From contig NZ_CP090974.1 in the NCBI RefSeq assembly GCF_021513195.1, forward strand, positions 2,244,001-2,308,000: DNA of 64,000 nucleotides, written 5' to 3'. The position numbers and the translations under genes were made by a program. A model generated the notes under the pieces. That model saw nothing but the letters and a program-made list of their open reading frames with translations. It made no database searches and was not told where the DNA came from. The DNA comes from Shewanella sp. OMA3-2 (lineage in GTDB: Bacteria; Pseudomonadota; Gammaproteobacteria; Enterobacterales; Shewanellaceae). Positions 1-13,044 of the stretch are shown here, piece after piece (within the stretch, counting starts at the first letter, position 1; every line of letters begins with the position of its first letter).

Positions 1-67
1 CTTGCCCGATGGCTTGTAAAATACCTGCAAAAGCCATAGTGCGTTCATATAATATATTGTCAGTCAC
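1..67 (-). CDS. hflD: HflD (lysogenization regulator homologue), N-terminal fragment
   Basis: Only the first 22 codons are inside the window; the rest lies beyond the left edge. Reading leftward from a GTG at 65-67 gives a peptide beginning MTDNILYERTMAFAGILQ, which matches the conserved start of HflD (YcfC), a peripheral membrane protein next to mnmA in gammaproteobacteria. The GTG lies 12 bases beyond the mnmA stop, so the two are probably co-transcribed. The assignment rests on the short N-terminus and on the order rluE-nudJ-mnmA-hflD. Confidence 0.8.
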   Translation of the reverse strand, partial: MTDNILYERTMAFAGILQAIGQ

Positions 68-79
68 TGTTTGGCTTAC

Positions 80-1195
80 CTATTTCTTAATTAAATTATC
101 AATGATGCCGCCGCCTAAGCAAACCTCACCATCATAAAATACTGCTGATTGACCTGGGGTAACTGCGGCTACAGGTTCATCAAAAATGACTTCGATAGTG
201 TCATTGTTAATGTGTTTGATTTGGCAGTTAACATCATGTTGACGGTAGCGGGTTTTTACACTGATACGGCTAGCATCTGCAGGACCTTTACGGTCTACCC
301 AATCTAATTGATTTACTATCATGCCAACAGACATTAAACGTGGATGATGACCACCTTGACCGACTACCAATACATTGCGGTTTAGATCTTTATCAACCAC
401 ATACCAAGGGTCGTCATTGCTATTTTTTAAGCCACCGATCCCCAACCCTTTACGTTGACCTAAAGTGTGGTACATCAAACCTTGGTGAGTACCAATGACT
501 TCACCTTCAGCGGTTTCAATGTTACCTGGTAATGCAGGAAGATAAGTGGCTAAGAAGTCAGTGAATTTACGTTCACCGATAAAGCAAATACCGGTACTGT
601 CTTTTTTATCATGGGTAATTAAGCCCATTTCTTTGGCGATATCACGTACCTGGTGTTTCTCTAGCTCACCGACAGGGAATAAGCTACGCGCGACTTGTTC
701 ATGGCTAAGCGTGTATAAAAAATAGCTTTGATCTTTATTACCATCAACACCACGGAGCATTTGGGTTGTGCCGTCAGCATTATCACGGCGGCGCACATAG
801 TGGCCCATTGCAATATAGTCAGCGTCTAAAATTTCATCAGCGAATTCTAGAAATGCTTTGAATTTAATTTCTTTGTTGCACATGATATCAGGATTAGGCG
901 TACGGCCAGCTTTATACTCGGCTAAAAAGTACTCAAATACGTTGTCCCAATATTCAGCGGCGAAATTGACAGTGTGCAGTGTAATGCCGAGCTTGTCGCA
1001 AACCGCTTGTGCGTCTTTAAGATCATCACTGGCAGCGCAATATTCATCAGTGTCATCTTCTTCCCAGTTTTTCATAAACAGACCTTCAACCTCATAGCCT
1101 TGCTGCATTAGCAGGTAAGCTGAAACAGAAGAGTCCACACCGCCGGACATGCCAACGATGACTTTTTTACCATTAGTGGGTGTGATTGATGTCAT
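80..1195 (-). CDS. mnmA: tRNA 2-thiouridylase MnmA
   Basis: Transfers sulfur, relayed by IscS and the Tus proteins, to U34 of the tRNAs for Lys, Glu and Gln in an ATP-dependent reaction, giving the s2U part of mnm5s2U. The 371-aa protein has the PP-loop SGGVDSS at residues 17-23, the first catalytic cysteine in [11 protein letters not shown] (C106) and the second in [10 protein letters not shown] (C204), all as expected for the family. I chose the ATG at 1195 because the family begins a few residues before [10 protein letters not shown]; the frame stays open to 1222 but adds a non-conserved extension. It ends with TAG just before hflD and follows nudJ on the same strand. Confidence 0.97.
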   Translation of the reverse strand: MTSITPTNGKKVIVGMSGGVDSSVSAYLLMQQGYEVEGLFMKNWEEDDTDEYCAASDDLKDAQAVCDKLGITLHTVNFAAEYWDNVFEYFLAEYKAGRTPNPDIMCNKEIKFKAFLEFADEILDADYIAMGHYVRRRDNADGTTQMLRGVDGNKDQSYFLYTLSHEQVARSLFPVGELEKHQVRDIAKEMGLITHDKKDSTGICFIGERKFTDFLATYLPALPGNIETAEGEVIGTHQGLMYHTLGQRKGLGIGGLKNSNDDPWYVVDKDLNRNVLVVGQGGHHPRLMSVGMIVNQLDWVDRKGPADASRISVKTRYRQHDVNCQIKHINNDTIEVIFDEPVAAVTPGQSAVFYDGEVCLGGGIIDNLIKK

Positions 1196-1346
1196 AGATC
1201 CTATAAACCGTCTGTGTATCAATGAAACGCTTATTTAAAGCATTTCAAAAAGGGAAATTGTGCAAATTCTGCGGCGCATATTCTATCACGCCTTAGTCTT
1301 TGGGGCTATCTTGAAGCTGGGTTAGTTTGCTTCTGGTATATAGCAT

Positions 1347-1805
1347 TTAAAAGAAGTCAGCATTGAGCAAGTTTAGCGGGAAATGTTGGTTTTGTTGCGC
1401 TAAAAAGTCATCAATAGATTTAAGCACTAGTGGGCTGCGCATTTGAGTCGATTTTGAGCTTATTTCATCGCGGGTAAACCAGTGGGTACGAGTAATAGCG
1501 GCGTCTTGTGGAATAGCCGTTACCTGTACAGGTAGTTCAACACAAAAACTGAACCTGACAAATGCGACATTATTACTGGCGGTAAATTGATAAATGCCCA
1601 CTAAGCCCGATGGCGTAATACTAAGGCCAGTTTCTTCAAGTACTTCACGTTGGCAGGCGGCTATTATGGTCTCATTAGCTTCTAGGTGCCCAGCTGGCTG
1701 GTTATAGCGTATTTGTCCATCAATCCATTCTTCAACCAATAAAAACTTACCGCTGCAATGAATGATTGTCGCCACAGTGGTGTTGGGCTTATATCGCTGG
1801 TTCAT
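1347..1805 (-). CDS. nudJ: Nudix hydrolase, NudJ-type phosphatase
   Basis: A 152-aa Nudix hydrolase. The Nudix box is intact at about residues 39-61, with G, E, REV and EETG in the standard spacing, so the Mg-dependent pyrophosphohydrolase centre should work. E. coli NudJ (YmfB) releases phosphate from nucleoside tri- and diphosphates and from HMP-PP, a thiamine precursor. The name comes from the box plus position between rluE and mnmA, the same order as in E. coli. The gap to rluE is 70 bp and to mnmA about 150 bp, so an operon is likely. Substrate is inferred from the family. Confidence 0.9.
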   Translation of the reverse strand: MNQRYKPNTTVATIIHCSGKFLLVEEWIDGQIRYNQPAGHLEANETIIAACQREVLEETGLSITPSGLVGIYQFTASNNVAFVRFSFCVELPVQVTAIPQDAAITRTHWFTRDEISSKSTQMRSPLVLKSIDDFLAQQNQHFPLNLLNADFF

Positions 1806-1875
1806 AAAGTTTCTCTTAGAGTGATCGCGACTGTCATAACTACAACTCTGCTTTGGTATGCCGCTTTAATTACCA

Positions 1876-2578
1876 TTATTTACTGCTGGCGGGCAGTACC
1901 GAGAATTCACCACTTTGAAGGTTATCCAAACACCATTGACCTATTTTATAACGGATTAATCTAAGTGTAGGGTAACCCACATGTGCCGTCATACGGCGTA
2001 CCTGGCGATTTCTTCCTTCGCATATTTGAATTTCTAACCAACTGGTTGGGATTGCTTTACGCTCTCTTACCGGTGGTGTTCGTGGCCATACATCTGGTGC
2101 TGGCATTAAACGTACCTTGGCGGGTAAAGTTTTACCGTCTTTTAATTCAACTCCTAATTGCAGCGCGGTAATTGCTTCTTGGGTGGGTTCGCCTTCAACT
2201 TGTACCCAATAGGTTTTAAATGTTTTTTGGTTGGGTTGGGTAATTTTTGCCTGTAATTGGCCATCATTAGTCAGCAGTAATAATCCTTCGCTGTCTCTAT
2301 CTAAGCGCCCTGGCGGCATACACATCGGCTATGGAGATGAAATCTTTTAAGGTTTGTCTGCCGGCTTCATCAGTAAATTGGCATAACACATCAAAGGGTT
2401 TATTAAATAATACAATGATCGGGTTTGACGGCCTCGGCTTTACTTTTAACTGACGAGATGACGCAAAAGAAGGTTTGTTATTTATCTGTTTTTTATCAAC
2501 CAAAAAAGCCGAATCAGATTTTGATGGCTTACTGTTGAACGGTTTTCGAGTCGATTGTTTTTTTGCAGGAAGCGCCAT
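1876..2578 (-). pseudogene. rluE: 23S rRNA pseudouridine synthase RluE, frameshifted
   Basis: RluE converts U2457 of 23S rRNA to pseudouridine. The N-terminal part reads from 2578 through [20 protein letters not shown] and then runs out of frame after DVYAA; the conserved continuation [17 protein letters not shown], which carries the catalytic aspartate, is in the next frame down to 1876. One extra base near 2311, in a GCCAGGG string on the coding strand, explains the break. Removing it gives a normal 233-aa protein with a basic Lys/Ser-rich N-terminal extension of about 50 residues. Everything else is conserved, so either this is a sequencing error or the mutation is very recent. Confidence 0.9.
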
Positions 2579-5392
<2,814 letters not shown>

Positions 5393-5408
5393 GCTTATAT
5401 TTAAACTG

Positions 5409-5437
5409 AAAAACGCGCCTCAATTGGGCGCGTTTTT
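5409..5437 (+). terminator. Rho-independent terminator of icd
   Basis: An 11-bp stem, AAAAACGCGCC pairing with GGCGCGTTTTT around a 7-base loop, ends in a T run 17 bases after the icd stop. The flanking A and T runs let it work on both strands. Confidence 0.9.
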
Positions 5438-5466
5438 GTTTGTTATTCGCTTATTTACTAAAAATA

Positions 5467-5498
5467 AAAAAGACAGGGATTAAAATCCCTGTCTTTTT
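5467..5498 (-). terminator. Bidirectional terminator between icd and cspD
   Basis: A perfect 14-bp inverted repeat, AAAAAGACAGGGAT and its complement with a 4-base loop, lies 20 bases past the cspD stop. A runs on one side and T runs on the other suit termination of cspD and, as a second barrier, of icd. Confidence 0.88.
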
Positions 5499-5517
5499 GC
5501 TTTATAGTTCCATCCAA

Positions 5518-5724
5518 CTAATTAGTTGGTGAAATGGCTGAAGCATGCATCCCTTTAGGGCCTGCTTCTATTTCAAAAGAAACTGGTTGACCCGCTTTAA
5601 GCGTTCGGTAACCTTCCATTTCTATAGTTGAATAATGCGCAAATACATCTTCGCCACCCAGATCTGGGCAAATAAACCCGAATCCTTTGGCGTTGTTGAA
5701 CCATTTAACAGTTCCGCTTGCCAT
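5518..5724 (-). CDS. cspD: Cold-shock-like protein CspD
   Basis: A 68-aa single cold-shock domain protein binding single-stranded nucleic acid. RNP1 appears as KGFGFI (residues 13-18) and RNP2 as DVFAHY (26-31). It is CspD-like rather than CspA-like because it lies divergent from clpS-clpA, as in E. coli, where CspD is made in stationary phase and inhibits replication. The 195-bp divergent spacer to clpS should hold both promoters. Function in this organism is inferred from the family. Confidence 0.92.
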   Translation of the reverse strand: MASGTVKWFNNAKGFGFICPDLGGEDVFAHYSTIEMEGYRTLKAGQPVSFEIEAGPKGMHASAISPTN

Positions 5725-5919
5725 ACTTCCACTTCCTTCTTTTGTCTACTTACCAGTAAGATAGTAAAACTTATTATTCAGCGGTCTTTAAACGCCGCCT
5801 GGCAAACAGAATGAAATTTGTACGAAAAGAAGTCAAGCGGAAATTAACAAAAAGACAACATTAAGTTAATTTATTATTATCATGTGGTCGGTATTGAAAT
5901 GAGAGGCTAGTATTAAAGC

Positions 5920-6228
5920 ATGACTAAAATAGGCAGCATTGAAAAAGTTGAAGAAAAAGTTGAATCAGACATACAAAGGCCCAACCTCTATAAGGTAGTC
6001 CTAAATAATGATGATTACACACCAATGGATTTTGTAGTTGAAGTGTTACAACGTTTTTTTGATAAGAATGAACAGCAAGCAGTTGATATTATGTTAGCTA
6101 TTCATCATCAAGGAAAAGGACTCTGTGGTGTTTTTCCATTTGGCATTGCTGAAACTAAAGTGTTACAAGTAAATCAGTTTGCAAGAGAAAACCAACATCC
6201 GTTACTGTGTAGTTTAGAGAAAGATTAG
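5920..6228 (+). CDS. clpS: ATP-dependent Clp protease adaptor ClpS
   Basis: The N-recognin that binds proteins with N-terminal Leu, Phe, Tyr or Trp and hands them to ClpAP. The 102-aa protein has the flexible N-terminal tail followed by the core starting [20 protein letters not shown], where the NDD and M line the N-degron pocket, and the HHQGKG segment. It lies 70 bp upstream of clpA. The window also holds aat and bpt, which create such N-degrons, so the whole bacterial N-end rule pathway is within 6 kb. Confidence 0.97.
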   Translation: MTKIGSIEKVEEKVESDIQRPNLYKVVLNNDDYTPMDFVVEVLQRFFDKNEQQAVDIMLAIHHQGKGLCGVFPFGIAETKVLQVNQFARENQHPLLCSLEKD

Positions 6229-6298
6229 ATAGATAATAGTGTAGCTTAAGACATAATAATCTTACTCTGCAGTTTGTGGTTAATTTGAGGGGGTGCTT

Positions 6299-8558
6299 AT
6301 GCTGAACAAAGACTTAGAAGTCACCTTGAACCTAGCGTTTCAGCAAGCTAGAGATTCGCGTCATGAATACATGACGGTAGAACATTTATTATTAGCGCTA
6401 TTAGACAACCCCGCAGCTTATGAGGCGTTGATTGCTTGTGGGGCTGACATTAATAAACTTCGTGAAGAAGTGCATAATTTTATTCAACAAACCACGCCAA
6501 TTATTGCAGATAGTGCTGAAGACAAAGAAACTCAACCAACATTGGGATTCCAGCGTGTTCTGCAACGAGCGGTATTTCATGTGCAATCATCTGGGCGTAA
6601 TGAAGTCACTGGTGCCAATGTTTTGGTTGCCATTTTCAGTGAGCAAGAGTCACAGGCGGTATATTTATTACGTCGTTGTGAAATCACTCGCTTAGATGTG
6701 GTCAATTATATTTCCCACGGATTTTCAAAAGATGAAGAAAAAGCCGATGATGGAGGTAGTGAACACTCAGATGAACAATCAGAGTCGTCTGAAGATCGCA
6801 GCATGTTGTCGCAATTTACAGCCAACCTAAATCAGTTATCAATAGATGGTGTTATTGACCCCTTAATTGGCCGTGATGCGGAAGTTGAGCGTGCGGTACA
6901 AACTTTATGTCGTCGTCGTAAAAACAATCCTTTGTTAGTGGGTGAGGCAGGTGTCGGCAAAACCGCTATTGCTGAAGGATTAGCTTACCGTATTGTTAAT
7001 AAACAAGTGCCTGAAGTGATGGCTAATGCCACTGTCTACTCGTTAGACATGGGCTCACTATTAGCGGGCACTAAATACCGTGGCGACTTTGAGAAACGCT
7101 TTAAAGGCTTGCTTAAAGAGCTAGCCGCTGATGAACATGCGATTCTATTTATCGACGAAATTCATACCATTATTGGTGCTGGCGCCGCTTCAGGTGGCGT
7201 GATGGATGCCTCTAATTTGCTTAAACCATTATTATCTAGTGGTAAATTACGCTGCATGGGCTCAACCACATTCCAAGAATATCAAAGTATTTTTGAGAAG
7301 GATCGTGCATTGGCGCGCCGTTTCCAAAAAATTGATGTTAATGAGCCTTCGGTCGCTGAAACCACAAAAATCTTAATGGGATTAAAGTCGAAATACGAAG
7401 AGTATCATGGTGTACGTTACACCCAAGCGGCAATTAGCAGCGCGGCTATTTTATCCGCTAAGCACATTAATGATCGCCACTTGCCAGACAAAGCCATTGA
7501 CGTGATTGATGAAGCGGGCGCACGCATGGTGATGATGCCTGCAAGTAAACGCAAAAAAACCATTGGCCAAGCTGAAATCGAAGCCATTATCGCTAAGTTA
7601 GCGCGAATTCCTGAGAAGTCGGTATCGTCGTCTGACAAGGACTTGCTTAAAAACCTTGAACGTAACCTTAAGATGGTGGTTTTCGGTCAAGATAAGGCTA
7701 TTGAGAGCTTATCAGCGGCTATCCGTTTGTCTCGTAGCGGTTTAGGCAGTGATAAAAAGCCTGTCGGTAGTTTCTTATTTGCTGGTCCTACCAGGGGTGG
7801 GTAAAACGGAAGTGACCAATCAATTAGCCGCAGCGTTAAGTTTAAAGCTGATTCGTTTTGACATGTCTGAATACATGGAGCGTCATGCGGTATCGCGTTT
7901 GATCGGCGCGCCTCCAGGGTATGTCGGTTACGATCAAGGTGGTCAACTGACCGATGCTGTGATTAAAAACCCACATTGTGTCGTATTATTGGATGAAATT
8001 GAAAAAGCCCATCCTGAAGTCTATAACTTATTACTGCAGGTCATGGATCACGGTACGTTAACTGATAACAATGGTCGCAAAGCTGATTTTCGCAATGTCA
8101 CCTTAGTGATGACAACGAATGCCGGCGTACAAGAAACCATTCGTAAATCAATTGGCTTTCAGCAGCAAGATCATACCCAGGATGCACTGGCCGAAATTAA
8201 TAAGGTATTCACACCAGAGTTTCGTAACCGTTTAGATTCGATTGTGTGGTTTAACCATTTAGACTTAACCGTGATTGCCAAAGTGGTCGACAAGTTCTTA
8301 GTTGAACTTCAAGCTCAGCTAGATGATAAACGTGTCACCTTAGAGGTCAGTGATGAAGCGCGTACCTTACTTGCCGAGAAAGGTTACGATAAAGACATGG
8401 GAGCTCGTCCAATGAGCCGTGTGGTCACTGAATTGATTAAACGCCCATTAGCGGATGAAATCCTATTTGGTAAACTTGAAGCTGGTGGCATTGCGCATAT
8501 TGACGTTAAAGACGGTGAGATTTATATCGAATGTGAAACACCTGAAAAAGTATCTTAA
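6299..8558 (+). pseudogene. clpA: ClpA, ATPase subunit of ClpAP, frameshifted
   Basis: ClpA unfolds substrates and feeds them to ClpP. The first frame holds the N-domain, the acidic linker and the first AAA+ module with Walker A GEAGVGKT and Walker B ILFIDEIHT. It breaks inside the second Walker A: the text reads FAGPTRGG then stop, while GVGKTEVT continues in the next frame to 8558 with Walker B VVLLDEIEKAH. One extra base at about 7791-7793, in ACCAGGGG, explains it. Corrected length is 752 aa, close to E. coli's 758. The start is the ATG at 6299, five bases after a GAGGGGG. The break is most likely a sequence error; otherwise the second ATPase ring is lost. Confidence 0.95.
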
Positions 8559-8588
8559 TACATAAATACTGTAGGTTTGATAAAAAGA

Positions 8589-8599
8589 TGGCAACTGCC
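8589..8599. repeat. Left target-site duplication of the IS4-family element
   Basis: TGGCAACTGCC directly precedes the left end of the insertion sequence and recurs at 10039-10049. The 11-bp length fits the IS4 family. It comes from the centre of the palindromic clpA terminator. Confidence 0.93.
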
Positions 8600-8600
8600 T

Positions 8601-8629
8601 AATGCCGTTCACTTAAGGTGAGCGGCATT
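8601..8629 (+). terminator. Hairpin in the left end of the IS, replacing the clpA terminator
   Basis: AATGCCGTTCAC pairs with GTGAGCGGCATT (12 bp, one G-U pair, 5-base loop) and a T-rich run follows on the plus strand, so it should stop transcripts coming out of clpA. The left inverted repeat and the transposase stop codon both lie inside it. Confidence 0.7.
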
Positions 8630-9934
8630 TTTTATTTTTGCGACTGGGTAGCCATTTTTACTGACTTTTAAGCACCTTGGATAACTTCTTTCTCGTTTTC
8701 CTTCCAGCTTAAACTGCTTGGCATTTCTCTCTATATCTAAAATAAACCTCGGAACATTTCCTGGTGCATATAACGGCATATTAGTGAGTTGATTGATAAT
8801 ATGAGATGAAGCATCTCGAAAACTCAGCTGATTTGGAAATACATTTTTAAGCGATTTCGCCATTAAAATCATTTTATAACGTATTAAATTATAAGCTAAT
8901 AATAGTCCCCATAGCTCTTGATTTATTAACTCTGGAAGATTGCTTCTCAGCGTAAATCGACTTTCTAACATATATTGTTTCATTTCTCGATAACCCAGCT
9001 CTATCTCCCAGCGATGTGTATATAAATCAACTATTTCTGCACCCGGATAGGCCATAACATCAAGCATTGAACTCAGAATGTTGACCTGTTTACCTTTTAT
9101 CTGACGAGTGGTTAATCTGGCTTCTATTGTTAATGGTAATTCAGGGCGTTTCTTTCTCGATTGAGGCGTTGTACTTAACCTGACAAGCTTATCGTGCTTA
9201 CCTAAACTGCGGATTGTTTCATATTGAGTGCCTTTTTTTAACGGTAATAACCAATGGGTGTTAACGCCTTTAGCCTGCCAATCGTGTAATAAGCCTAGCG
9301 AGTAAAAGCCTTTATCAAACAAGGTTAAGCTGTTGTCGGGTACACTTTTGATAAGCTTAGCCGCTAAGTTCATTTCATTTTCAGCCACACTGTCAAAGAC
9401 GCTATCAACCAGTAAATGACTACTTAGTTCCATCATACAAACCATGCGCACTTGAGGGTAACCAGACTCACTTGATTTGTTTGCTGTGCGCACAAAAGCT
9501 GCACTATTCTCTTTCGTTTCAGGCGTTCTCCAGACTACGCCATCAACGCCAAAGAGGTTCAAACCGCACCAATGAGGATGTTCAGCACGTTGATGCCATG
9601 TGGCCGCTGAGCGATGAAATATATCGCGAACCACATCACTGCCAAGCTTTTTTCTGGCCTGTGTGACAGCACTTCTCGCCACATAATCAACCTCTTGTGG
9701 CAGCACAATATCAAGCTTGTTAATCAATTGACGAACGGATTCAGTGCGAAATAAAGACATCCCAATAACAGCCCAAACCATAGCGTCCATGGGTAGTTTT
9801 CGACGTCTTAATGTGGTAACACCATTGGAGTCTAGACAAGATTGAATAATATCGGGTTCAAGGACATCAGCAAGAGATGAAAATTCGGTGAGTCGGTTAA
9901 TTGAAGTGCGAGCAAGTGCCTCTGAAAGTTCCAT
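8609..9934 (-). CDS. IS4-family transposase
   Basis: The 441-aa DDE transposase of the element. The first catalytic Asp is probably in [10 protein letters not shown], the second in [10 protein letters not shown], and the Glu lies in the family signature Y-(2)-R-(3)-E-(6)-K, seen exactly as [15 protein letters not shown]. An N-terminal domain of about 100 residues ([17 protein letters not shown] onward) is typical of IS4. No frameshift or internal stop is present, so it should be active. The start lies about 100 bp inside the right inverted repeat and the stop lies within the left hairpin. Confidence 0.96.
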   Translation of the reverse strand: MELSEALARTSINRLTEFSSLADVLEPDIIQSCLDSNGVTTLRRRKLPMDAMVWAVIGMSLFRTESVRQLINKLDIVLPQEVDYVARSAVTQARKKLGSDVVRDIFHRSAATWHQRAEHPHWCGLNLFGVDGVVWRTPETKENSAAFVRTANKSSESGYPQVRMVCMMELSSHLLVDSVFDSVAENEMNLAAKLIKSVPDNSLTLFDKGFYSLGLLHDWQAKGVNTHWLLPLKKGTQYETIRSLGKHDKLVRLSTTPQSRKKRPELPLTIEARLTTRQIKGKQVNILSSMLDVMAYPGAEIVDLYTHRWEIELGYREMKQYMLESRFTLRSNLPELINQELWGLLLAYNLIRYKMILMAKSLKNVFPNQLSFRDASSHIINQLTNMPLYAPGNVPRFILDIERNAKQFKLEGKRERSYPRCLKVSKNGYPVAKIKNAAHLK

Positions 9935-10038
9935 AAAAAAATCCGATAATAAAGATTATCGGATTTTGGCAGACTAAAAGGATCGGTCAATAGATCGGTA
10001 TATTTTTTATCACTTCAGTTCTTAACTGATCGGCATTA

Positions 10039-10049
10039 TGGCAACTGCC
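10039..10049. repeat. Right target-site duplication of the IS4-family element
   Basis: TGGCAACTGCC, identical to 8589-8599, followed by ATCTTTTTTATT. That is the other arm and the T run of the original clpA terminator. Confidence 0.93.
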
Positions 10050-10153
10050 ATCTTTTTTATTGCTTTGCCATCATGTGGATGTGTTCTTGTTATATGAAAA
10101 ATTAAACCAGAATACGAGTAAATTTTTGAGCTGCAATATCGTCAACGTGGTAT

Positions 10154-10184
10154 AAAAAAACCGACATAAGAGTCGGTTTTTTTT
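10154..10184 (-). terminator. Terminator of infA
   Basis: A 12-bp stem, AAAAAAACCGAC with its complement and a 6-base loop, 20 bases past the infA stop. It is flanked by A and T runs, so it can work on both strands. Confidence 0.9.
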
Positions 10185-10203
10185 CATACGAAAACTATAA
10201 TCA

Positions 10204-10437
<234 letters not shown>

Positions 10438-10499
10438 TTAGCCTTCAAATATGAAAATCGGGCGTATCATGCCGCAAAAACGCCTTGCTGTAAAGGCCG

Positions 10500-11219
10500 T
10501 TAACAAGATAACGGCCTAAGTTGCTCTTCATTTTGCCAACCATCCGTGGTTAAGATTTGGTAAGGACGATATTGGCGCTTATAAGACATTTTACGGTTTT
10601 CATCGATTTGATAACCCAAATAGACAAAATGTTTACCTAGAGATTTTGCTAGCTGGCACTGGATTAAAATCATCAAAGAACCTAATGAATTTTTTTCATA
10701 GTCTGGATCAAAATAGCTGTAAATAGCCGATAAGCTGTGAGCAAGATTATCTGTTACAGCAACGCCAATCAATTTATCTTGATCATAGAGTTCGATAAAG
10801 GTTGAGGGTAACCATTCACACAATAAAAAATCATCAAATTGAGCTTGTGAAGGTGGATACATAGGACCGTCATGATGACGTGCGCTTATGTAGCGGTCAT
10901 ATAATTCATAATGCGCTGTAGTGCGGTTTTCGACGACTTTCCAATGCAGATGTTGATTTTGTTTTAAGGTGCGTTTTTGACGTTTTGACAAGACAAATGT
11001 TTGCACTGGCACACGGATAGACTGACAGGCTTGGCAGGCAGGGCAACGCGGTTTATAAATCGCATTACCATTGCGTCTAAAGCCCATTGCAAGTAATTGT
11101 TCAAACAATTGCCCATCAAGATGAGACTCTTGAATAACCAGTAGTTGCTCTTGATTGCCCTCTATATAGCTACAATCAAAAGGTTTACTAATTCCTACAG
11201 TGACAGATTTAGAATTCAA
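10500..11219 (-). CDS. bpt: Aspartate/glutamate leucyltransferase Bpt
   Basis: Transfers Leu from Leu-tRNA to proteins with N-terminal Asp or Glu, creating N-degrons read by ClpS. The 239-aa protein has the N-terminal ATE domain with its cysteine pattern ([18 protein letters not shown], about residues 56-73) and the C-terminal GNAT-like transferase domain with [17 protein letters not shown] and [15 protein letters not shown]. It overlaps the 3' end of aat by 11 bp, so the two are translationally coupled. Often annotated arginyl-tRNA transferase, but this bacterial clade uses leucine. Confidence 0.95.
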   Translation of the reverse strand: MNSKSVTVGISKPFDCSYIEGNQEQLLVIQESHLDGQLFEQLLAMGFRRNGNAIYKPRCPACQACQSIRVPVQTFVLSKRQKRTLKQNQHLHWKVVENRTTAHYELYDRYISARHHDGPMYPPSQAQFDDFLLCEWLPSTFIELYDQDKLIGVAVTDNLAHSLSAIYSYFDPDYEKNSLGSLMILIQCQLAKSLGKHFVYLGYQIDENRKMSYKRQYRPYQILTTDGWQNEEQLRPLSC

Positions 11220-11916
11220 ATTTTACCTCTTGCTTGAGCCATATTTTAGGTGAAACATCTTGATCTCTATGTTGTTTTAACGTCGTCAAAAATGATGTTC
11301 TACTCATCGCCACAGCACCTAAGCTAAGTAAGTGTGGATTGACTAATTGCGCGTCAATAAGCGCAAAGTCATGCTTTGCTAAATGTTGATTTAACATAGT
11401 AAATGCTGCTTTTGATGCATTGGTTTGGCGATGAAACATAGATTCACCGCAAAAAACTTTACCCATTGGAATACCATATAGACCACCAATTAACCGATCT
11501 TCATCCCACACTTCAAACGAATGAGCGAACCCTAGTAAGTGCAACTCGTAATAAGCCATTTGAATTTCTGGGGTGATCCAGGTGCCATTTTGATCGGCTC
11601 GTGGTTGGGCACATCCCGCCATCACATCCAAAAATGCATGATTTATTGTGTATCTCCAAGGAGCCTGCTTAAGATATTTCTTTAAACTCTTACTGCCAAA
11701 ATCCAGTTTGGGAGTCAATACTGCTCTGGGATTTGGTGACCACCATAATATGGGGTCATTTGCGTTAAACCAGGGAAAAATTCCATGATAATACGCTTCT
11801 AATAATCTTGCTGGCGATAAATCTCCTCCAACAGCTAATAAGCCGTTAGGTTCAGCTAAGGCCTGTTCTGGTGAGGGAAAATTAATTAATTCATTTAAAT
11901 AAGACAGTGAATTCAC
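11209..11916 (-). CDS. aat: Leucyl/phenylalanyl-tRNA-protein transferase Aat
   Basis: Adds Leu or Phe from aminoacyl-tRNA to N-terminal Lys or Arg. The 235-aa protein shows the family's [20 protein letters not shown] (about 24-43), [23 protein letters not shown] and [19 protein letters not shown] motifs. With bpt and clpS-clpA nearby it completes the N-end rule route. It is the first gene of aat-bpt and diverges from the glycine-zipper protein gene across only 54 bp. Confidence 0.97.
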   Translation of the reverse strand: MNSLSYLNELINFPSPEQALAEPNGLLAVGGDLSPARLLEAYYHGIFPWFNANDPILWWSPNPRAVLTPKLDFGSKSLKKYLKQAPWRYTINHAFLDVMAGCAQPRADQNGTWITPEIQMAYYELHLLGFAHSFEVWDEDRLIGGLYGIPMGKVFCGESMFHRQTNASKAAFTMLNQHLAKHDFALIDAQLVNPHLLSLGAVAMSRTSFLTTLKQHRDQDVSPKIWLKQEVKFEF

Positions 11917-11970
11917 AATTGATTATAGTTAGCATATAGACCTTACTTATTAAGTTAACGGAAAAAGCGT

Positions 11971-12459
11971 ATGTTGAACATCTTCGCGAGTAAATTATCT
12001 GGTTTTTTACTGTTAATATTTCTGTTCAGTGGCATAAATTCGCCAGTATTGGCCGCTTACGACAGAAACCAAGCCGTACCCGTTGAAAAAGTACTCTATG
12101 GTTATGTTGAATCAGTTAAAAACATCACAGAGAAACAGCTTGTCGCCGATAAAAATCAAGGGTGGCGAACCTTTGGTGGCGCACTTGTTGGCGGTGTGAT
12201 TGGTCATCAATTTGGCGGCGGTTCGGGACAAGATGTTGCCACTGTGCTTGGGGCACTATTAGGTGGCGGAATTGCGAATCAATATGGCAACCAAGAATAT
12301 TATCTTGAATATAAACTGGTTGAAGTGATGATTAAGCAAGAAGATGGAACGCAGGTGATGATCATTCAAGACGTTGATCCTGGCATGACGTTTAAGGCGG
12401 GTGATGAAGTCAGAGTGGTCTATTTGCAAGGTTATGTTAGAGTCGATTTAGCAATGTAA
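11971..12459 (+). CDS. Glycine-zipper 2TM outer-membrane-associated protein (SlyB/Pcp-like)
   Basis: A 162-aa exported protein. Residues 1-29 form a signal peptide ending PVLA-AYD; there is no lipobox cysteine, unlike SlyB. Residues 60-105 (FGGALVGGVIGHQFGGGSG and ATVLGALLGGGIANQYG) are a classic glycine-zipper double helix; the C-terminal 55 residues are beta-rich and end with a SlyB-like VDPGMTFKAGDEVRVVY. Family members sit in or under the outer membrane and support envelope integrity. The role here is inferred; no operon partner is seen. Confidence 0.8.
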   Translation: MLNIFASKLSGFLLLIFLFSGINSPVLAAYDRNQAVPVEKVLYGYVESVKNITEKQLVADKNQGWRTFGGALVGGVIGHQFGGGSGQDVATVLGALLGGGIANQYGNQEYYLEYKLVEVMIKQEDGTQVMIIQDVDPGMTFKAGDEVRVVYLQGYVRVDLAM

Positions 12460-12485
12460 TCTATTTAAACATATAAAGTTTAAAA

Positions 12486-12516
12486 ATAACAAAGGCGCAT
12501 AAAGCGCCTTTGTTAT
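12486..12516. terminator. Bidirectional terminator
   Basis: A perfect 13-bp stem, ATAACAAAGGCGC and its complement around an ATAAA loop, lies between two convergent genes and can serve both. Confidence 0.85.
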
Positions 12517-12531
12517 CGGATTTAAATCAAT

Positions 12532-12924
12532 TTAAAAACCACGCGGCAGGGTATTTTTGCCTTTAGCATTTTCAAGTTTTGCACGCCATAGTTCTTTTGG
12601 GGTTAACCCTGAACCTTCACCCGCCAGGGCTGACTTCACTGATGCAGAAGAGGTTTTTTTAGCGACAGCTGGTTTTGCTTTTGTCGCGGTGGCTTTTTTA
12701 GCTGTGGGTTTTGTAGCTGTGGATTTTGTTGCCGCCTTAGTGACGCTTTTTGAACCACTATTCATTTCAGCTAACATTGATTCTAGCTCACTAAAACGAA
12801 CTGATTTTCCACCATCAATTTTATACCAACTTCCAGATTGTTCGATGTTAACTGCAGTGCCTGACTGTTTTTCTAATGCAGCCTGCAATGAACTGATCAC
12901 GTCTTCCTTTGATAATGTTGTCAT
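12532..12924 (-). CDS. Small basic Lys/Ala/Thr-rich protein, function unknown
   Basis: 130 aa. Residues 1-52 form a small folded domain (KEDVISSLQAALEKQSGTAV, then a GSWYKIDGGKSVRF strand pair). Residues 60-95 are a linker of short TKPTAKKATATKAKP-like units resembling the tail of histone H1 or a DNA-binding linker, and the C-terminus ELWRAKLENAKGKNTLPRGF looks conserved and helical. I do not recognise a named family. Nucleoid association is only an inference from the basic tail. The complement strand is also open over this length, an effect of the repetitive codons. Confidence 0.75.
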   Translation of the reverse strand: MTTLSKEDVISSLQAALEKQSGTAVNIEQSGSWYKIDGGKSVRFSELESMLAEMNSGSKSVTKAATKSTATKPTAKKATATKAKPAVAKKTSSASVKSALAGEGSGLTPKELWRAKLENAKGKNTLPRGF

Positions 12925-13044
12925 AATTTAACCTATTTTTATCTAACTGACTTTTTGGTTTCAGCTAATTTTATAGGTTAAATGACACAAAAGTCCAATT
13001 TAGGGCATTTTTTATGTTAAACAGTATTTGTTCTTGTTGAGGTT

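Larger units (their letters stand above)
8600..10038 (-). mobile_element. Complete IS4-family insertion sequence (1439 bp)
   Basis: The element has one transposase gene on the minus strand, imperfect terminal inverted repeats (TAATGCCGTTCACTTAAG at 8600-8617 and, inverted, TAATGCCGATCAGTTAAG at 10021-10038; 16 of 18 match) and an 11-bp duplication on each side. The right end closely resembles the end of IS4 itself, and the size is close to IS4's 1.4 kb. Intact ends, an intact gene and identical target duplications point to a recent insertion. It sits between clpA and infA and interrupts the clpA terminator. Confidence 0.96.
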
